DNA of 46,242 nucleotides from an uncultured Acidobacteriia bacterium. GTDB taxonomy: Bacteria; Acidobacteriota; Terriglobia; Bryobacterales; Bryobacteraceae. The position numbers and the translations under genes are program-made. The notes beneath the pieces were generated by a model that saw only the letters and a list, made by a program, of their open reading frames with translations, searched no databases and had not been told where the DNA came from. Location of the stretch: contig CAIYVZ010000097.1 of NCBI GenBank assembly GCA_903929755.1, positions 1 to 46,242 of the forward strand, written 5' to 3'. Below, piece after piece: positions 34,839-43,546 of the stretch (positions are counted from its first letter, which is position 1; each line of letters begins with the position of its first letter).

Positions 34839-36419
34839 TTGCGTACGCTGGATCCCATTGCCGCTGGCATTGCGCCGGCCAGGCTCGCAGTACGTTCTGC
34901 GGCACCTGCCCGACGCTGGAATCTTGCGCGCTTGCTTACACCGGATCTGGCGGTGATGGCGTCGCTCGTCACCTTGTTCTACGTGTTCTTTCTGTTCGGC
35001 GGGGCAAACGCTCTCTTCCGTGACGCCGATGCCGGCTGGCACCTGCGCGCCGGGGAGCGGATGCTGGCCTCAGGAACGCTTCCGGTCACCGATCCCTGGT
35101 CCTTTTCGAAACCCGACGCCTCCTGGCTGGCCTGGGAGTGGGGCTCCGATGTGCTGACCGCCGCCGTCCACCGTGCTGCGGGATTATCCGGTGTCGCCGC
35201 CATTTACGGCCTGGCGATTGCCGCATCTGTCTGGCTCTGGTTTCGGTTGACTTGGGTGGCGGGCGGCAATTTCCTCCTCGCTTGCGTTCTGGCCTCCCCG
35301 CTGCTTTCCACCACTAACCTCCACTGGCTGGCCAGGCCGCATATCTTCGGCTGGCTGCTGCTGATGCTGACCTCGATCTGGTGTGAACGCCTGCCTTCCA
35401 GGGCGAGCGTCTCAAATCTTGCAGGTGCAGTCGCCCTGGGCGCAGTTTGGGCCAACGTTCACGGCAGTTTCGTTCTTGGGCCGTTGTTTTTCGTTCTTTA
35501 TGCAGCCGGTGTCTGGCTCGAGCCGCGAATCTGGCCAGGCGGGGACGCAAAACCGGGCGTCGCACTAAAGCTCGGCGCAGCGATGGCTACCGGGACCTTC
35601 CTGAACCCTTACGGCTGGTCGCTCCACACCCATGTTTTGTCGTATTTGAGCGATTCGGCCCTCCTTGATCGGATCGGCGAGTTCCAGAGCTTCAATTTCC
35701 ATGCCGAGGGCTCGGGGCAAATCATCGCGGCCCTCCTGATCGGCATTGCGGGCGGTATCGCGGCGCTGGGAACGCGCAATCTGGGCCGTTTTCTGGTGGC
35801 AATGCTCTTCACCGCAACCGCCCTCCGCTCTGCCCGGATGCTTCCAGTCGCTGCCCTCATACTTTTACCTCTCGCCAACGGAACTATTACCGCCGCGCTG
35901 CGCAATGCTGAGATGGCTCCTGGTCTGCGCAACGCGATGAACACCTTCTTCGCCTACGGAGACCGACTGCGCGCGTTGGACGCCCGCTGTACCGGCCTCG
36001 CCGCTATCCCTCTCGCCGCCCTCCTCCTGCTGGGGGCCACCCGCCTGCCCGCGGGCTTCCCTGCCGACCAGTTCCCGGTGAAAGCAGCGGCCAGTGTCGC
36101 TGGCCTGCCCGCAGATGCCCGCGTCTTTTCCTCCGACAAGTTTGGCGGCTACCTGATCTATCGTTTCGCCGGAGAACGGAAAGTCTTCTTCGATGGCCGC
36201 AGCGATTTCTACGGCGCCGACTTCCTGAAAAGCTATTCCCGCATCGTCCAGGTCCGCCCCGGCTGGCAAAAGGACTTTGCGCGGTGGGGTTTTACGCACG
36301 CCCTGCTCCCCGTTGACTACTCATTAATCCCGGCCCTGAAAGCCGAAGGCTGGACCGAAATGCACCGCGACTCGACTGCCGTTCTGCTGGCTTCCCCGCA
36401 TAAAGGACCTCTCGCCTGA
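34839..36419 (+). CDS. Polytopic membrane protein inside the Tad locus (GT-C-like)
   Basis: A 526-residue protein with about 10-11 hydrophobic segments. The N-terminal part has DADAGWHLRAGERMLASGTLP near residues 65-85 and a WLAWEWGSDVLTA segment. An acidic pair in the first extracytoplasmic loop followed by a WHLR-like motif resembles the GT-C-type glycosyltransferase/mannosyltransferase-like family seen beside acidobacterial genes. The soluble C-terminus reads VFSSDKFGGYLIYRFAGERKVFFDGRSDFY. It is in the same operon as flp (12 bp gap, TTG start) and overlaps the cpaB start. Pilin glycosylation is an inference. Confidence 0.6.
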   Translation: MRTLDPIAAGIAPARLAVRSAAPARRWNLARLLTPDLAVMASLVTLFYVFFLFGGANALFRDADAGWHLRAGERMLASGTLPVTDPWSFSKPDASWLAWEWGSDVLTAAVHRAAGLSGVAAIYGLAIAASVWLWFRLTWVAGGNFLLACVLASPLLSTTNLHWLARPHIFGWLLLMLTSIWCERLPSRASVSNLAGAVALGAVWANVHGSFVLGPLFFVLYAAGVWLEPRIWPGGDAKPGVALKLGAAMATGTFLNPYGWSLHTHVLSYLSDSALLDRIGEFQSFNFHAEGSGQIIAALLIGIAGGIAALGTRNLGRFLVAMLFTATALRSARMLPVAALILLPLANGTITAALRNAEMAPGLRNAMNTFFAYGDRLRALDARCTGLAAIPLAALLLLGATRLPAGFPADQFPVKAAASVAGLPADARVFSSDKFGGYLIYRFAGERKVFFDGRSDFYGADFLKSYSRIVQVRPGWQKDFARWGFTHALLPVDYSLIPALKAEGWTEMHRDSTAVLLASPHKGPLA

Positions 36420-37327
36420 TGGACCGCAACCGTATCCTGATCCTGTTCGGAGCCGCCTGGGTCTCAGCCGCCATCCTGACCTGGTTCCTCTACAACGCAA
36501 CCGTAAAACCGAAGCAGGAAGCCCGGACCACCATTTACGCCTCCACCCGCGACCTGATAACCGGAACCGTGGTGAAGAAGGCGGATATTAAGAAGATTCA
36601 GGTTCTTCCGCGCGATCTCCCGAAAGGCGCGGTGCTGGCCGAGAAAGACGCCCTCGACCGCGTGGCCCTGTTCCCGGTGGCCGCCAACGCGCCGCTCGTT
36701 GGCTCCGGGCTCTCGCCCCAAACCGGCGCGGAGGGTATGTCAGCGACAATTGAACCGGGCTATCGCGCCGTCTCGGTGACGATTTCTGATGTCAGTGGCG
36801 TAGCTGGCCTCATCCAGCCTGGCGCTCATGTGGACGTGCTGTTTACGCGCCCGGGGACAATGACGGAGGCCCTGACGTCCACCATCCTGCAGAATGCGCG
36901 GGTTCTGGCCGTCGGCCGCCAGACACAGGCTGGGCAGATCCCCGATCCCAAAGCAACTAAAATGCCTGTAGCGACGCTGATCGTGACGCCGGAAGACGCT
37001 CAGAAGCTGGAATTGGCCAAGAATCAGGGCAAGATCAGCTTGTCGCTGCGCAATCCTCTGGACCAGACGTCGAACCTGACGGGTAAACCGGTCAACACCG
37101 ACGTGCTGGACCCGGCCATGCGGGTGAAACTGGCACAAATGGCGCGGCTGCGGGATGCGAAGGGCGACTTGAACGATCCCAAGGTCTGGCAGGAACTCAC
37201 CGGCGAAAAGCCGAAGGTCGTGGAGAAGGAAAAGCCCGTGCCGCCGCTGAAGCCACTCCCCCCGCCGCCGCGAGCAGTCATTGAGGTTTTCCACGGCGAC
37301 AAGCACGTACAGCAGGTCTTCAAATGA
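36419..37327 (+). CDS. cpaB: Flp pilus assembly protein CpaB/RcpC
   Basis: A 302-residue protein with an N-terminal membrane anchor (LILFGAAWVSAAILTWFLY). A SAF domain lies at about residues 38-105 (IYASTRDLITGTVVKKADIKKIQVLPRDLP). The RcpC-like domain follows at about 110-220 (EPGYRAVSVTISDVSGVAGLIQPGAHVDVLFT, ATLIVTPEDAQKLELAKNQGKISLSLRNP). The C-terminal tail is Pro/Lys-rich (PVPPLKPLPPPPRAVIEVF). CpaB/RcpC is a periplasmic component that acts with the secretin. Its start overlaps the stop of the membrane protein and its stop overlaps the secretin start (ATGATG). Confidence 0.93.
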   Translation: MDRNRILILFGAAWVSAAILTWFLYNATVKPKQEARTTIYASTRDLITGTVVKKADIKKIQVLPRDLPKGAVLAEKDALDRVALFPVAANAPLVGSGLSPQTGAEGMSATIEPGYRAVSVTISDVSGVAGLIQPGAHVDVLFTRPGTMTEALTSTILQNARVLAVGRQTQAGQIPDPKATKMPVATLIVTPEDAQKLELAKNQGKISLSLRNPLDQTSNLTGKPVNTDVLDPAMRVKLAQMARLRDAKGDLNDPKVWQELTGEKPKVVEKEKPVPPLKPLPPPPRAVIEVFHGDKHVQQVFK

Positions 37328-38694
37328 TGAAACTTTTCTCCCTGCTGGCCCTGGCAGCAATCGTCGTAACTGCGCAAACAGCGCCGATCCGCCGCACGCT
37401 GACCATCACCACCGGTCGCGGTGAACTGGTTCAGTTTGCCACCGATGTGACTCAGGTAGCCGCGTCGGAACCGAAGATCGCCGACGTGGTCGTCATCTCG
37501 CCCCGCGAAGTGATGATCAACGCGAAGGACGCGGGGAAGACGACCGTTGTTATCTGGGAAGGCACCAGCCCGGTACGCTACGACGTGGATGTGGTGGCCG
37601 ACACCACGGAATTCGACAACTTCCGCAGCGCCATGACCCAGCAACTTCCCGGCAGCGCGATTGAAGTGTCTGGCAAGGGCGAAACCATCGTGCTGAAGGG
37701 CACGGCGCGGGATTCGGCTCAGGTAAAGCTGGCCGGAGCCCTGGCCCAGACCCGTGCCAAGACCGTGGTGAATCTGCTGACCGCGCCGCCGGATCCGGAA
37801 CCCCGCCAGATTGTGTTGCAGGTGAAGTTCGCCAGCATTGACCGGACGGCACTGCAGGAGCTTGGCTTCAATCTATTCAGCCGGAATGGCGTGGCGGTTG
37901 GGGAAATCAGCACCGGGCAGTTCCAGTCGCCGCGTTTCAGCCAGTTGCAGCCGAGCGGTTCACAGAGCGTGAATTTTGCTGACCTGCTGAACATGTTCGT
38001 CTACCGTCCCGACCTGAATATTGGCGCGACGATCAAAGCGCTGCAACAGCGCGATGTTCTGCAGATCCTGGCCGAACCGAATCTGATCACGGTGGAAGGC
38101 AAGTCTGCCAGCTTCCTGGCAGGCGGCTCGTTTCCTTTCCCCATCCTGACTACGACTTCCACGGGCGGATCCGTGTCGCCGGTAATCACCGTGCAGTTCA
38201 AGCCCTTCGGTGTGAAGCTGGACTTTACGCCGACCGTGACCCCGAACGGATCAATCAATCTCGTCGTAGCGCCGGAAGTCAGTTCGCTGGATTTCGCGAA
38301 TGCCGTCACACTGCAGGGCTTTCTGATCCCGGCTATTTCGCAGCGGCGGGCCGAAACGGAAGTGATCCTGAAAGATGGCGAGAGCTTCGCCATCGCAGGC
38401 CTGATCGACAACCGTGTGATTGATGTTGTTTCCAAGTTTCCCGGCCTTGGCAATATCCCGGTGCTGGGCCAGTTCTTTACCAGCCGTTCGCTGAAGAAAT
38501 CGAACTCGGAACTGCTGGTGGTAATCACGCCGCACTTCGTAAAGCCGCTGTCCGCCGAGGAGAAAGCGAAGCTGCCGGATTTCCCCGAAACCTTCCTGCC
38601 GACGAACGCCGAAGTGAAGGCGAAGAAAGACAAGCATCGCGGGATTCTGAGCCATTTTGTGGGGCCGCGTGGTGAGCAGGAACCAAAGAAATAG
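37324..38694 (+). CDS. cpaC: Tad/Flp outer-membrane secretin CpaC/RcpA
   Basis: A 456-residue protein. A signal peptide (MMKLFSLLALAAIVVTAQT) is followed by a pilus-type N0-like domain (RTLTITTGRGELVQFATDVTQVAASEPKIADVVVISPREVMINAKDAGKTTVVIW, residues about 22-80). A BON-like segment sits at about 100-150 (IVLKGTARDSAQVKLAGALA). The secretin core is at about 165-420: LQILAEPNLITVEGKSASFLAGGSFPFPI and AETEVILKDGESFAIAGLI, ending NIPVLGQFFTSRSLKKSNSELLVVITPHFVKP. It forms the outer-membrane channel for the pilus. Confidence 0.95.
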   Translation: MMKLFSLLALAAIVVTAQTAPIRRTLTITTGRGELVQFATDVTQVAASEPKIADVVVISPREVMINAKDAGKTTVVIWEGTSPVRYDVDVVADTTEFDNFRSAMTQQLPGSAIEVSGKGETIVLKGTARDSAQVKLAGALAQTRAKTVVNLLTAPPDPEPRQIVLQVKFASIDRTALQELGFNLFSRNGVAVGEISTGQFQSPRFSQLQPSGSQSVNFADLLNMFVYRPDLNIGATIKALQQRDVLQILAEPNLITVEGKSASFLAGGSFPFPILTTTSTGGSVSPVITVQFKPFGVKLDFTPTVTPNGSINLVVAPEVSSLDFANAVTLQGFLIPAISQRRAETEVILKDGESFAIAGLIDNRVIDVVSKFPGLGNIPVLGQFFTSRSLKKSNSELLVVITPHFVKPLSAEEKAKLPDFPETFLPTNAEVKAKKDKHRGILSHFVGPRGEQEPKK

Positions 38695-39970
38695 CCGTTC
38701 GCGCAGGTCGGGAGCCATGTCGATCCAGTTCCTGGTGATCATGGTTCCGGTTCTGCTTGGCTTCATGGGTTTCGCGATCGACCTGGGCCGGATCTATCTG
38801 ATTCGGGCAGAGCTGAATGAAGCGGCGAACGCAATGGCGATTTCAGCGGCAGCACAGTTGAACGGCACCTCGGTCGCCACAGATGCCGCAAACCTGGCAG
38901 CAAATTTGACGCTGGATAACAGCCTGGGGACCGCGAATAAATACAACTTCAGCTCACTGGTAGTGGGCCAGACCAACGGAGTTCTGGACAGCGTGACGCA
39001 GGATCCGGCTTACTTCCCCGCCCTGGCCGACGCCGTGGGAGCTTTGGGGCAAATCGGAGCCGCATCAACGGCGGATGGCACCACCGCGAGGCACGTCACC
39101 ATCAATCTGACCGGGGACGCGCCACTGGTGTTTTGGTCTCTGCTGGCGCTTGGCCAGAGCCGGAAAACAACGATTGCCTCGTCTGCGGTAGCGGGGGTAG
39201 GGGCCCCGGCCTGCACCGCGTGCGGCATAGAACCCTACGCAATTCAGCCGATCGATGCAACCGACACCGTGAACTTTGGCTTCGTGCCCGGAACCCTCTA
39301 TACGCTGGGTTCCCAGTGCACCGGAGCCGCCCCCGCGAACATCGCACCGGGCACCGGGGGGCGCATTCCGTATCTGTTGATCGACCGGTACGACACCAGC
39401 CAGACCTTTACAGAAGACCAGCAGCTCTTCCGTACCGGGGCGCAAGGCCTGGTGCCATCGCCGGCGACGCCGGGATGGGCCTGCTCTGTCATTGGAAACT
39501 TTGAAAACGTCTGGGCTTCTGCCATTCCGGTGCGCGCCTGCAACGCCGCCGGAGCGCAGCCCTCCGTACAAAACGCGATGTGCGGCCTCAGTTCGCGCCT
39601 GACTGACCCGACACAGATCACGGCCTGTTCGGCGGTTACCGATTTGGCCACCATCTCCACCGCCTACACGCCGGACATCGACCTGACGCCCCTCACCGAC
39701 TACACCACGTACGTCGGCGACAACAAGCGCCTGATGACCCTTCCGGTAGTCAGCGCCCTGGCCGTAGGCGGCACCATGCAGGTGATCGGCTTCCGGCAGT
39801 TCCAGTTACAGCCAACAACCGGAGTGGCGACGAATTCAAATAACCCCGCTGACGCCGATGGCCGTTTCGTGGCGTTATATCTGGGTGTGGTCGCGCCGCT
39901 CAAGCAGGGTTCCGTGGGCGGAGCCTGCGCCATAACGAGCGGGCCCGGAAAGGTGGTACTGCACCGATGA
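38672..39970 (+). CDS. TadG-like pseudopilin with large extracytoplasmic domain
   Basis: A 432-residue protein if started at GTG 38672 (GGGG 7 nt upstream); the open frame reaches TTG 38657 and overlaps the secretin end either way. The N-terminal RRSGAMSIQFLVIMVPVLLGFMGFAIDLGRIY is the TadE/TadG-like membrane segment with a basic cytoplasmic flank. It continues RAELNEAANAMAISAAAQLNG, as in TadG. The C-terminal ~250 residues form a beta-rich domain with scattered Cys (CTACGIEP, SQCTG, WACSV, RACNA, AMCGL). No von Willebrand A MIDAS motif was seen, unlike many full-length TadG proteins. Confidence 0.75.
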   Translation: MSRNQRNSRSRRSGAMSIQFLVIMVPVLLGFMGFAIDLGRIYLIRAELNEAANAMAISAAAQLNGTSVATDAANLAANLTLDNSLGTANKYNFSSLVVGQTNGVLDSVTQDPAYFPALADAVGALGQIGAASTADGTTARHVTINLTGDAPLVFWSLLALGQSRKTTIASSAVAGVGAPACTACGIEPYAIQPIDATDTVNFGFVPGTLYTLGSQCTGAAPANIAPGTGGRIPYLLIDRYDTSQTFTEDQQLFRTGAQGLVPSPATPGWACSVIGNFENVWASAIPVRACNAAGAQPSVQNAMCGLSSRLTDPTQITACSAVTDLATISTAYTPDIDLTPLTDYTTYVGDNKRLMTLPVVSALAVGGTMQVIGFRQFQLQPTTGVATNSNNPADADGRFVALYLGVVAPLKQGSVGGACAITSGPGKVVLHR

Positions 39971-40473
39971 GCAGAAATCGCCACGCTCGCCGCGGCAGCA
40001 TGATTCTGGAAACAGTGATGCTGATCCCGATCATTGTCCTGTTACTGGTGGGGATGACGCAGATTGCTAAGTTCACTTATACCTACGTGGAATTGCGCAA
40101 GGTGGCGAACTCGGTGGCGAGCTACCTGGCTACGCAGCAGGGCGTCGATTTCTGCAACGCGGCCGACCCGACGGTCGCCGCAGCCATTAGTTTCGGCCTG
40201 ACCGGCACTACCGACAATTCACAGCCTGTATTCGTCACCGGCCTGACGCCGGACATGATCCTGATTATCCCCGAGCGCTACGACAAAGTTGCGCAGGTGA
40301 GTGGCGTCTGCAGTTGCGCCATCACGGGCTGCGATGTCGCGAACGGCGGCGGCGAACCCGACTACATTTCCGTCTCCATCAACGGCTACACCCTGCAGCC
40401 GCGCATTCCGTTTCTGCCCATTGACGCCATCCCGTTGCGGCCACAAGTGAAGGTGCATTTCGGTGGCGTGTAA
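39967..40473 (+). CDS. TadE-like pseudopilin
   Basis: A 168-residue protein with the TadE-type N-terminus: basic flank, then SMILETVMLIPIIVLLLVGMTQIAKFTYTYVELRKVANSVASYL, containing the Glu at the start of the hydrophobic helix. The C-terminal domain has four Cys (DFCNA, CSCAITGC) and ends in hydrophobic strands. It is a minor pilus subunit by family. Its ATG overlaps the preceding stop (ATGA), and its end overlaps the next GTG by 11 bp. Confidence 0.78.
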   Translation: MSRNRHARRGSMILETVMLIPIIVLLLVGMTQIAKFTYTYVELRKVANSVASYLATQQGVDFCNAADPTVAAAISFGLTGTTDNSQPVFVTGLTPDMILIIPERYDKVAQVSGVCSCAITGCDVANGGGEPDYISVSINGYTLQPRIPFLPIDAIPLRPQVKVHFGGV

Positions 40474-40987
40474 TCCCAAACCGAGGCTCTCCCGCCGCGC
40501 GGGACAAAGTGCGGTCGAATTCGCCCTGCTCTATGGAGCGGTGGTGATCCCGCTCACGTTCGGCATCATCTATGTGGCGCAAATGTACTGGGTCTGGCAC
40601 TCCTCCGCTGAGTTCACGCGCCAGGGCGCTCGCTATGCAACCACGCATGCCTGGGAGCCGGACGGCCAGAACGTGATCACGTGGATGCAGGCCCATGTAC
40701 CCGTGAATATCGACGTGGTCCAGTTCCAGGTGGGGGGCTCGGCGCAGATCAATATTCAGTACTTCCAGCGCGACCCGACCTCTGGCCAATTGCTGCCTTT
40801 CAGCTGCGACAGTCCGGACACGCCCATCTGTATCCCCGACACGGTCAGCGTGAGCCTAAGTAACTACGAGTTCCGTCGTTTTGTCAGTTTTGTACACCTG
40901 CCGCCCGTCATCATGCCCGGTTTTCCAGTATCCATGCCCATGCAGGGGGCGGGATGCGATCCTGAACAGAATACGTGTTTGCCGTGA
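40463..40987 (+). CDS. tadE: TadE-like pseudopilin
   Basis: A 174-residue protein starting at GTG 40463. RRAGQSAVEFALLYGAVVIPLTFGIIYVAQMYWVWHSSAEFTRQGARYATTH is the classical TadE pattern, with the conserved G(Q)SAVEFAL motif and Glu. The C-terminus carries Cys pairs (FSCDSPDTPIC, GCDPEQNTC) that could form disulfides. It is the third pilin-like gene in a row and the closest of the three to canonical TadE. Confidence 0.85.
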   Translation: MACNPKPRLSRRAGQSAVEFALLYGAVVIPLTFGIIYVAQMYWVWHSSAEFTRQGARYATTHAWEPDGQNVITWMQAHVPVNIDVVQFQVGGSAQINIQYFQRDPTSGQLLPFSCDSPDTPICIPDTVSVSLSNYEFRRFVSFVHLPPVIMPGFPVSMPMQGAGCDPEQNTCLP

Positions 40988-41032
40988 AGCCCAAGAGAAA
41001 CATGCGTAACCCCGGAGAGTTGGCCTGAACCT

Positions 41033-42226
41033 ATGTCCGTTCCTTTCGTTTTGATGGTCGCGTCCAGCGACGAACACTTCCGGGAAATGGTGCGGGACAA
41101 CCTGCTCAACATCCCGAATTCCAAGGTCGGCTCCGAGTATCAGGAAGTCTCGTCGAACCTGTATGTCCGCGTGCTCCAGGATATTGAGCGGCATCCGAAT
41201 TCAGCCGTCATCGTCGACTTATCCGGCGACACCGAAGCGGGCCTGAAATCTCTGGAACGGCTGAAGCAGGCGGTGCCGGACCTGTATGTCATCGTCTCGA
41301 ACTACCATGCCGATGGCGAAATCGTCATCCAGGCGATGCGGATGGGGGCGAACGATTTTCTACAGCAGCCGATCAAGCGTTCCGATTTTCGCGACGCGAT
41401 GGCGCGGTTTGAGCGTGCCCCCCGCCGCATCGTTTCGTCGGAAAGTAAGCTGGGCAAGGTTTACACATTTCTGGGCGCGAAGGGCGGGGTCGGAACTACC
41501 AGTCTGGCCGTGAATTTTGCCTCGGTGCTGGCGCAGCGCAAACAGTCTGTGGTGGCGGTGGACCTGGACTGGACCGCGAACGATATCGCCATGCAGGTGG
41601 GCGCAAGTCCGCAGTACACACTCTCCGAAGTGGCCGAAAACATGCACCGGATGGATCAGGCGTTGTTTGAAAGCCTGGTGACGCGCGATCCGCTTGGGTT
41701 CTATCTTGTGGGCCCGAATGATTCGCTGGAAGTGCGGGGTTATTTCACTGAGAGTATCTTCCGCGAGTTCTCGACATTTCTGGTGGAGAAGTATGATTCC
41801 ACTGTGGTGGACGCGGGTAAGAATCTGACTGATGAAGTGGTGGCCGGCGCCTGTCAGGTCTCGACCAGCATTTTTGTTGTGATCAGCCAGGAGTTCGCCT
41901 CGGTTCGCAACGCCCAGAGGTACATCGGGTCTTTGATGCGCTCGGGAGCCACCCAGGAGCAGGTCAAAGTGGTGGTGAACCGGTACACGAAGAAGACGAA
42001 TACGCATCTGGCGAGTCTGGACCAGATCCGGCAGACGCTGGGGCAACCGGTGTTCTATGGAATCCCCGAATCGCCGGCGTTCCTTGCGGCAATCAATAAA
42101 GCGCGGCCGCTGGTGGCGGATCGCCAGTTCGCACCGGAGATCGATAAAGCTTTCCGGGCGTTCGTGAGCAAAGCCACAACAACGCCGGGCGCTGCGGCGA
42201 GTCCTGCAGCGAGTGCGGCGGCATAA
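41033..42226 (+). CDS. cpaE: Pilus assembly ATPase CpaE/TadZ (receiver plus MinD-like)
   Basis: A 397-residue protein that localises the Tad machinery. Residues 1-130 form an atypical receiver domain (FVLMVASSDEHFREMVRDNL, AVIVDLSGDTEAGLKSLERL, IQAMRMGANDFLQQPIKRSDF); the phospho-acceptor position is D in VDLSGD. The MinD/ParA ATPase domain starts near 142 with the deviant Walker A GAKGGVGTTSLAVN, followed by VVAVDLDWTANDIAMQVG and FVVISQEFASVRNAQRYI. The C-terminal 20 residues are Ala-rich. It follows the TadE gene after 45 bp. Confidence 0.92.
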   Translation: MSVPFVLMVASSDEHFREMVRDNLLNIPNSKVGSEYQEVSSNLYVRVLQDIERHPNSAVIVDLSGDTEAGLKSLERLKQAVPDLYVIVSNYHADGEIVIQAMRMGANDFLQQPIKRSDFRDAMARFERAPRRIVSSESKLGKVYTFLGAKGGVGTTSLAVNFASVLAQRKQSVVAVDLDWTANDIAMQVGASPQYTLSEVAENMHRMDQALFESLVTRDPLGFYLVGPNDSLEVRGYFTESIFREFSTFLVEKYDSTVVDAGKNLTDEVVAGACQVSTSIFVVISQEFASVRNAQRYIGSLMRSGATQEQVKVVVNRYTKKTNTHLASLDQIRQTLGQPVFYGIPESPAFLAAINKARPLVADRQFAPEIDKAFRAFVSKATTTPGAAASPAASAAA

Positions 42227-42229
42227 GGC

Positions 42230-43546
42230 ATGAGTACACGCCCCATGGCACGTCCGACGGCAGGCGCGGACCGCTGGTTTGAAATCAAGAGCCAGGTACA
42301 CCTGAAGCTCCTGAATACGCTGTCGCCGGAACAGCTGAAGTCGCTGAACAAGGACGGGATCCGGATTCAGATCGGCGCCATTGTAGAGCGCATCGTGGAA
42401 GATGCCGGCATGCCGATGACGCTGGCCGAGCGCGACCGGGTGACGGAAGAAGTCCAGGATGAAGTCTTCGGCCTGGGTCCGCTGGAGCAGTTGCTGAAGG
42501 ACAACACGATCTCGGACATCCTGGTGAACGGTTTCGACAACGTGTATGTGGAACGCGCCGGGCGCCTGGTGGAGACCAATGTTCGATTCAAAGATCAGGC
42601 GCATCTGCGCATGATTATTGACCGCATCGTGTCGAACGTGGGCCGCCGGATTGACGATTCGTCGCCGATTGTGGATGCGCGCCTCGAAGACGGTTCGCGT
42701 GTTTGCGCGGTAATTCCGCCGCTGTCGTTGATCGGGCCGGTGATGTCGATCAGGCGTTACGGCAAGAAGCTGCTGACGACCGAAGAACTGCTGAAGAACC
42801 AGACGTATTCGCACGGCATTCTCGACTTTCTGAGCGGCTGCGTGGAAGCGCGGCTGAACATCGTAATCGCGGGCGGGTCGGGGTCGGGCAAGACGACGAT
42901 GTTGAACACCTTGTCGCGCTTCATCCCCGAAGACGAGCGAGTGGTCACTATTGAAGACACCGCCGAACTGCAGTTACAGCAACCGCACGTGGTGCGCCTC
43001 GAAACGCGGCCTGCGAATATTGAAGGCGCTGGGGCGGTGACGGCGCGGGACCTGGTGATCAACACTCTGCGTATGCGGCCGGACCGCATCATTGTGGGCG
43101 AATGCCGTGGCGGCGAAGCTCTGGACATGCTGCAGGCCATGAATACGGGCCATGATGGTTCCATGACGACGATCCACGCGAACACGCCGCGCGATGCGTT
43201 CTCGCGTCTGGAAACCATGGTGATGATGGCGAGCCAGAATGTACCGGATCGGGTGATCCGGCAGCAGCTGACTTCGGCGATTCACCTGGTGGTGCAGTGT
43301 TCGCGGCTCAGTGATGGCGCGCGGAAGATTACGGCCATCGCGGAAGTGATCGGCGTAAATGGCGACCAGGTGGAGATGCAGGATCTGTTCGAGTTTGAGA
43401 GGGTGGGCATTAGTCCGCGCGGCAAGGTGGTGGGGAGATTCCGGGGGATGGGTAACCAGCCTCGCGTGCTGGACCGCCTGAGAGGGTACGGAATTCACCT
43501 GTCGCGCTCGATCTTTGATGAAGTGGTAGAGGTACAGGATAAGTAG
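42230..43546 (+). CDS. cpaF: Tad secretion ATPase CpaF/TadA
   Basis: A 438-residue type II/IV secretion ATPase that powers Flp pilus assembly. The N-terminal all-helical region carries [20 protein letters not shown], typical of TadA. Walker A is [12 protein letters not shown] near residue 215, the Asp box is [12 protein letters not shown], the Walker B region is [39 protein letters not shown] with the His box, and then [12 protein letters not shown]. It starts 3 bp after cpaE and ends directly against tadB. Confidence 0.96.
   Translation: MSTRPMARPTAGADRWFEIKSQVHLKLLNTLSPEQLKSLNKDGIRIQIGAIVERIVEDAGMPMTLAERDRVTEEVQDEVFGLGPLEQLLKDNTISDILVNGFDNVYVERAGRLVETNVRFKDQAHLRMIIDRIVSNVGRRIDDSSPIVDARLEDGSRVCAVIPPLSLIGPVMSIRRYGKKLLTTEELLKNQTYSHGILDFLSGCVEARLNIVIAGGSGSGKTTMLNTLSRFIPEDERVVTIEDTAELQLQQPHVVRLETRPANIEGAGAVTARDLVINTLRMRPDRIIVGECRGGEALDMLQAMNTGHDGSMTTIHANTPRDAFSRLETMVMMASQNVPDRVIRQQLTSAIHLVVQCSRLSDGARKITAIAEVIGVNGDQVEMQDLFEFERVGISPRGKVVGRFRGMGNQPRVLDRLRGYGIHLSRSIFDEVVEVQDK

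Noticed and set aside
41360-42814. 484-residue minus-strand frame opposite cpaE/cpaF
   Set aside because: His/Arg-rich antisense translation spanning two recognised genes; no motif.
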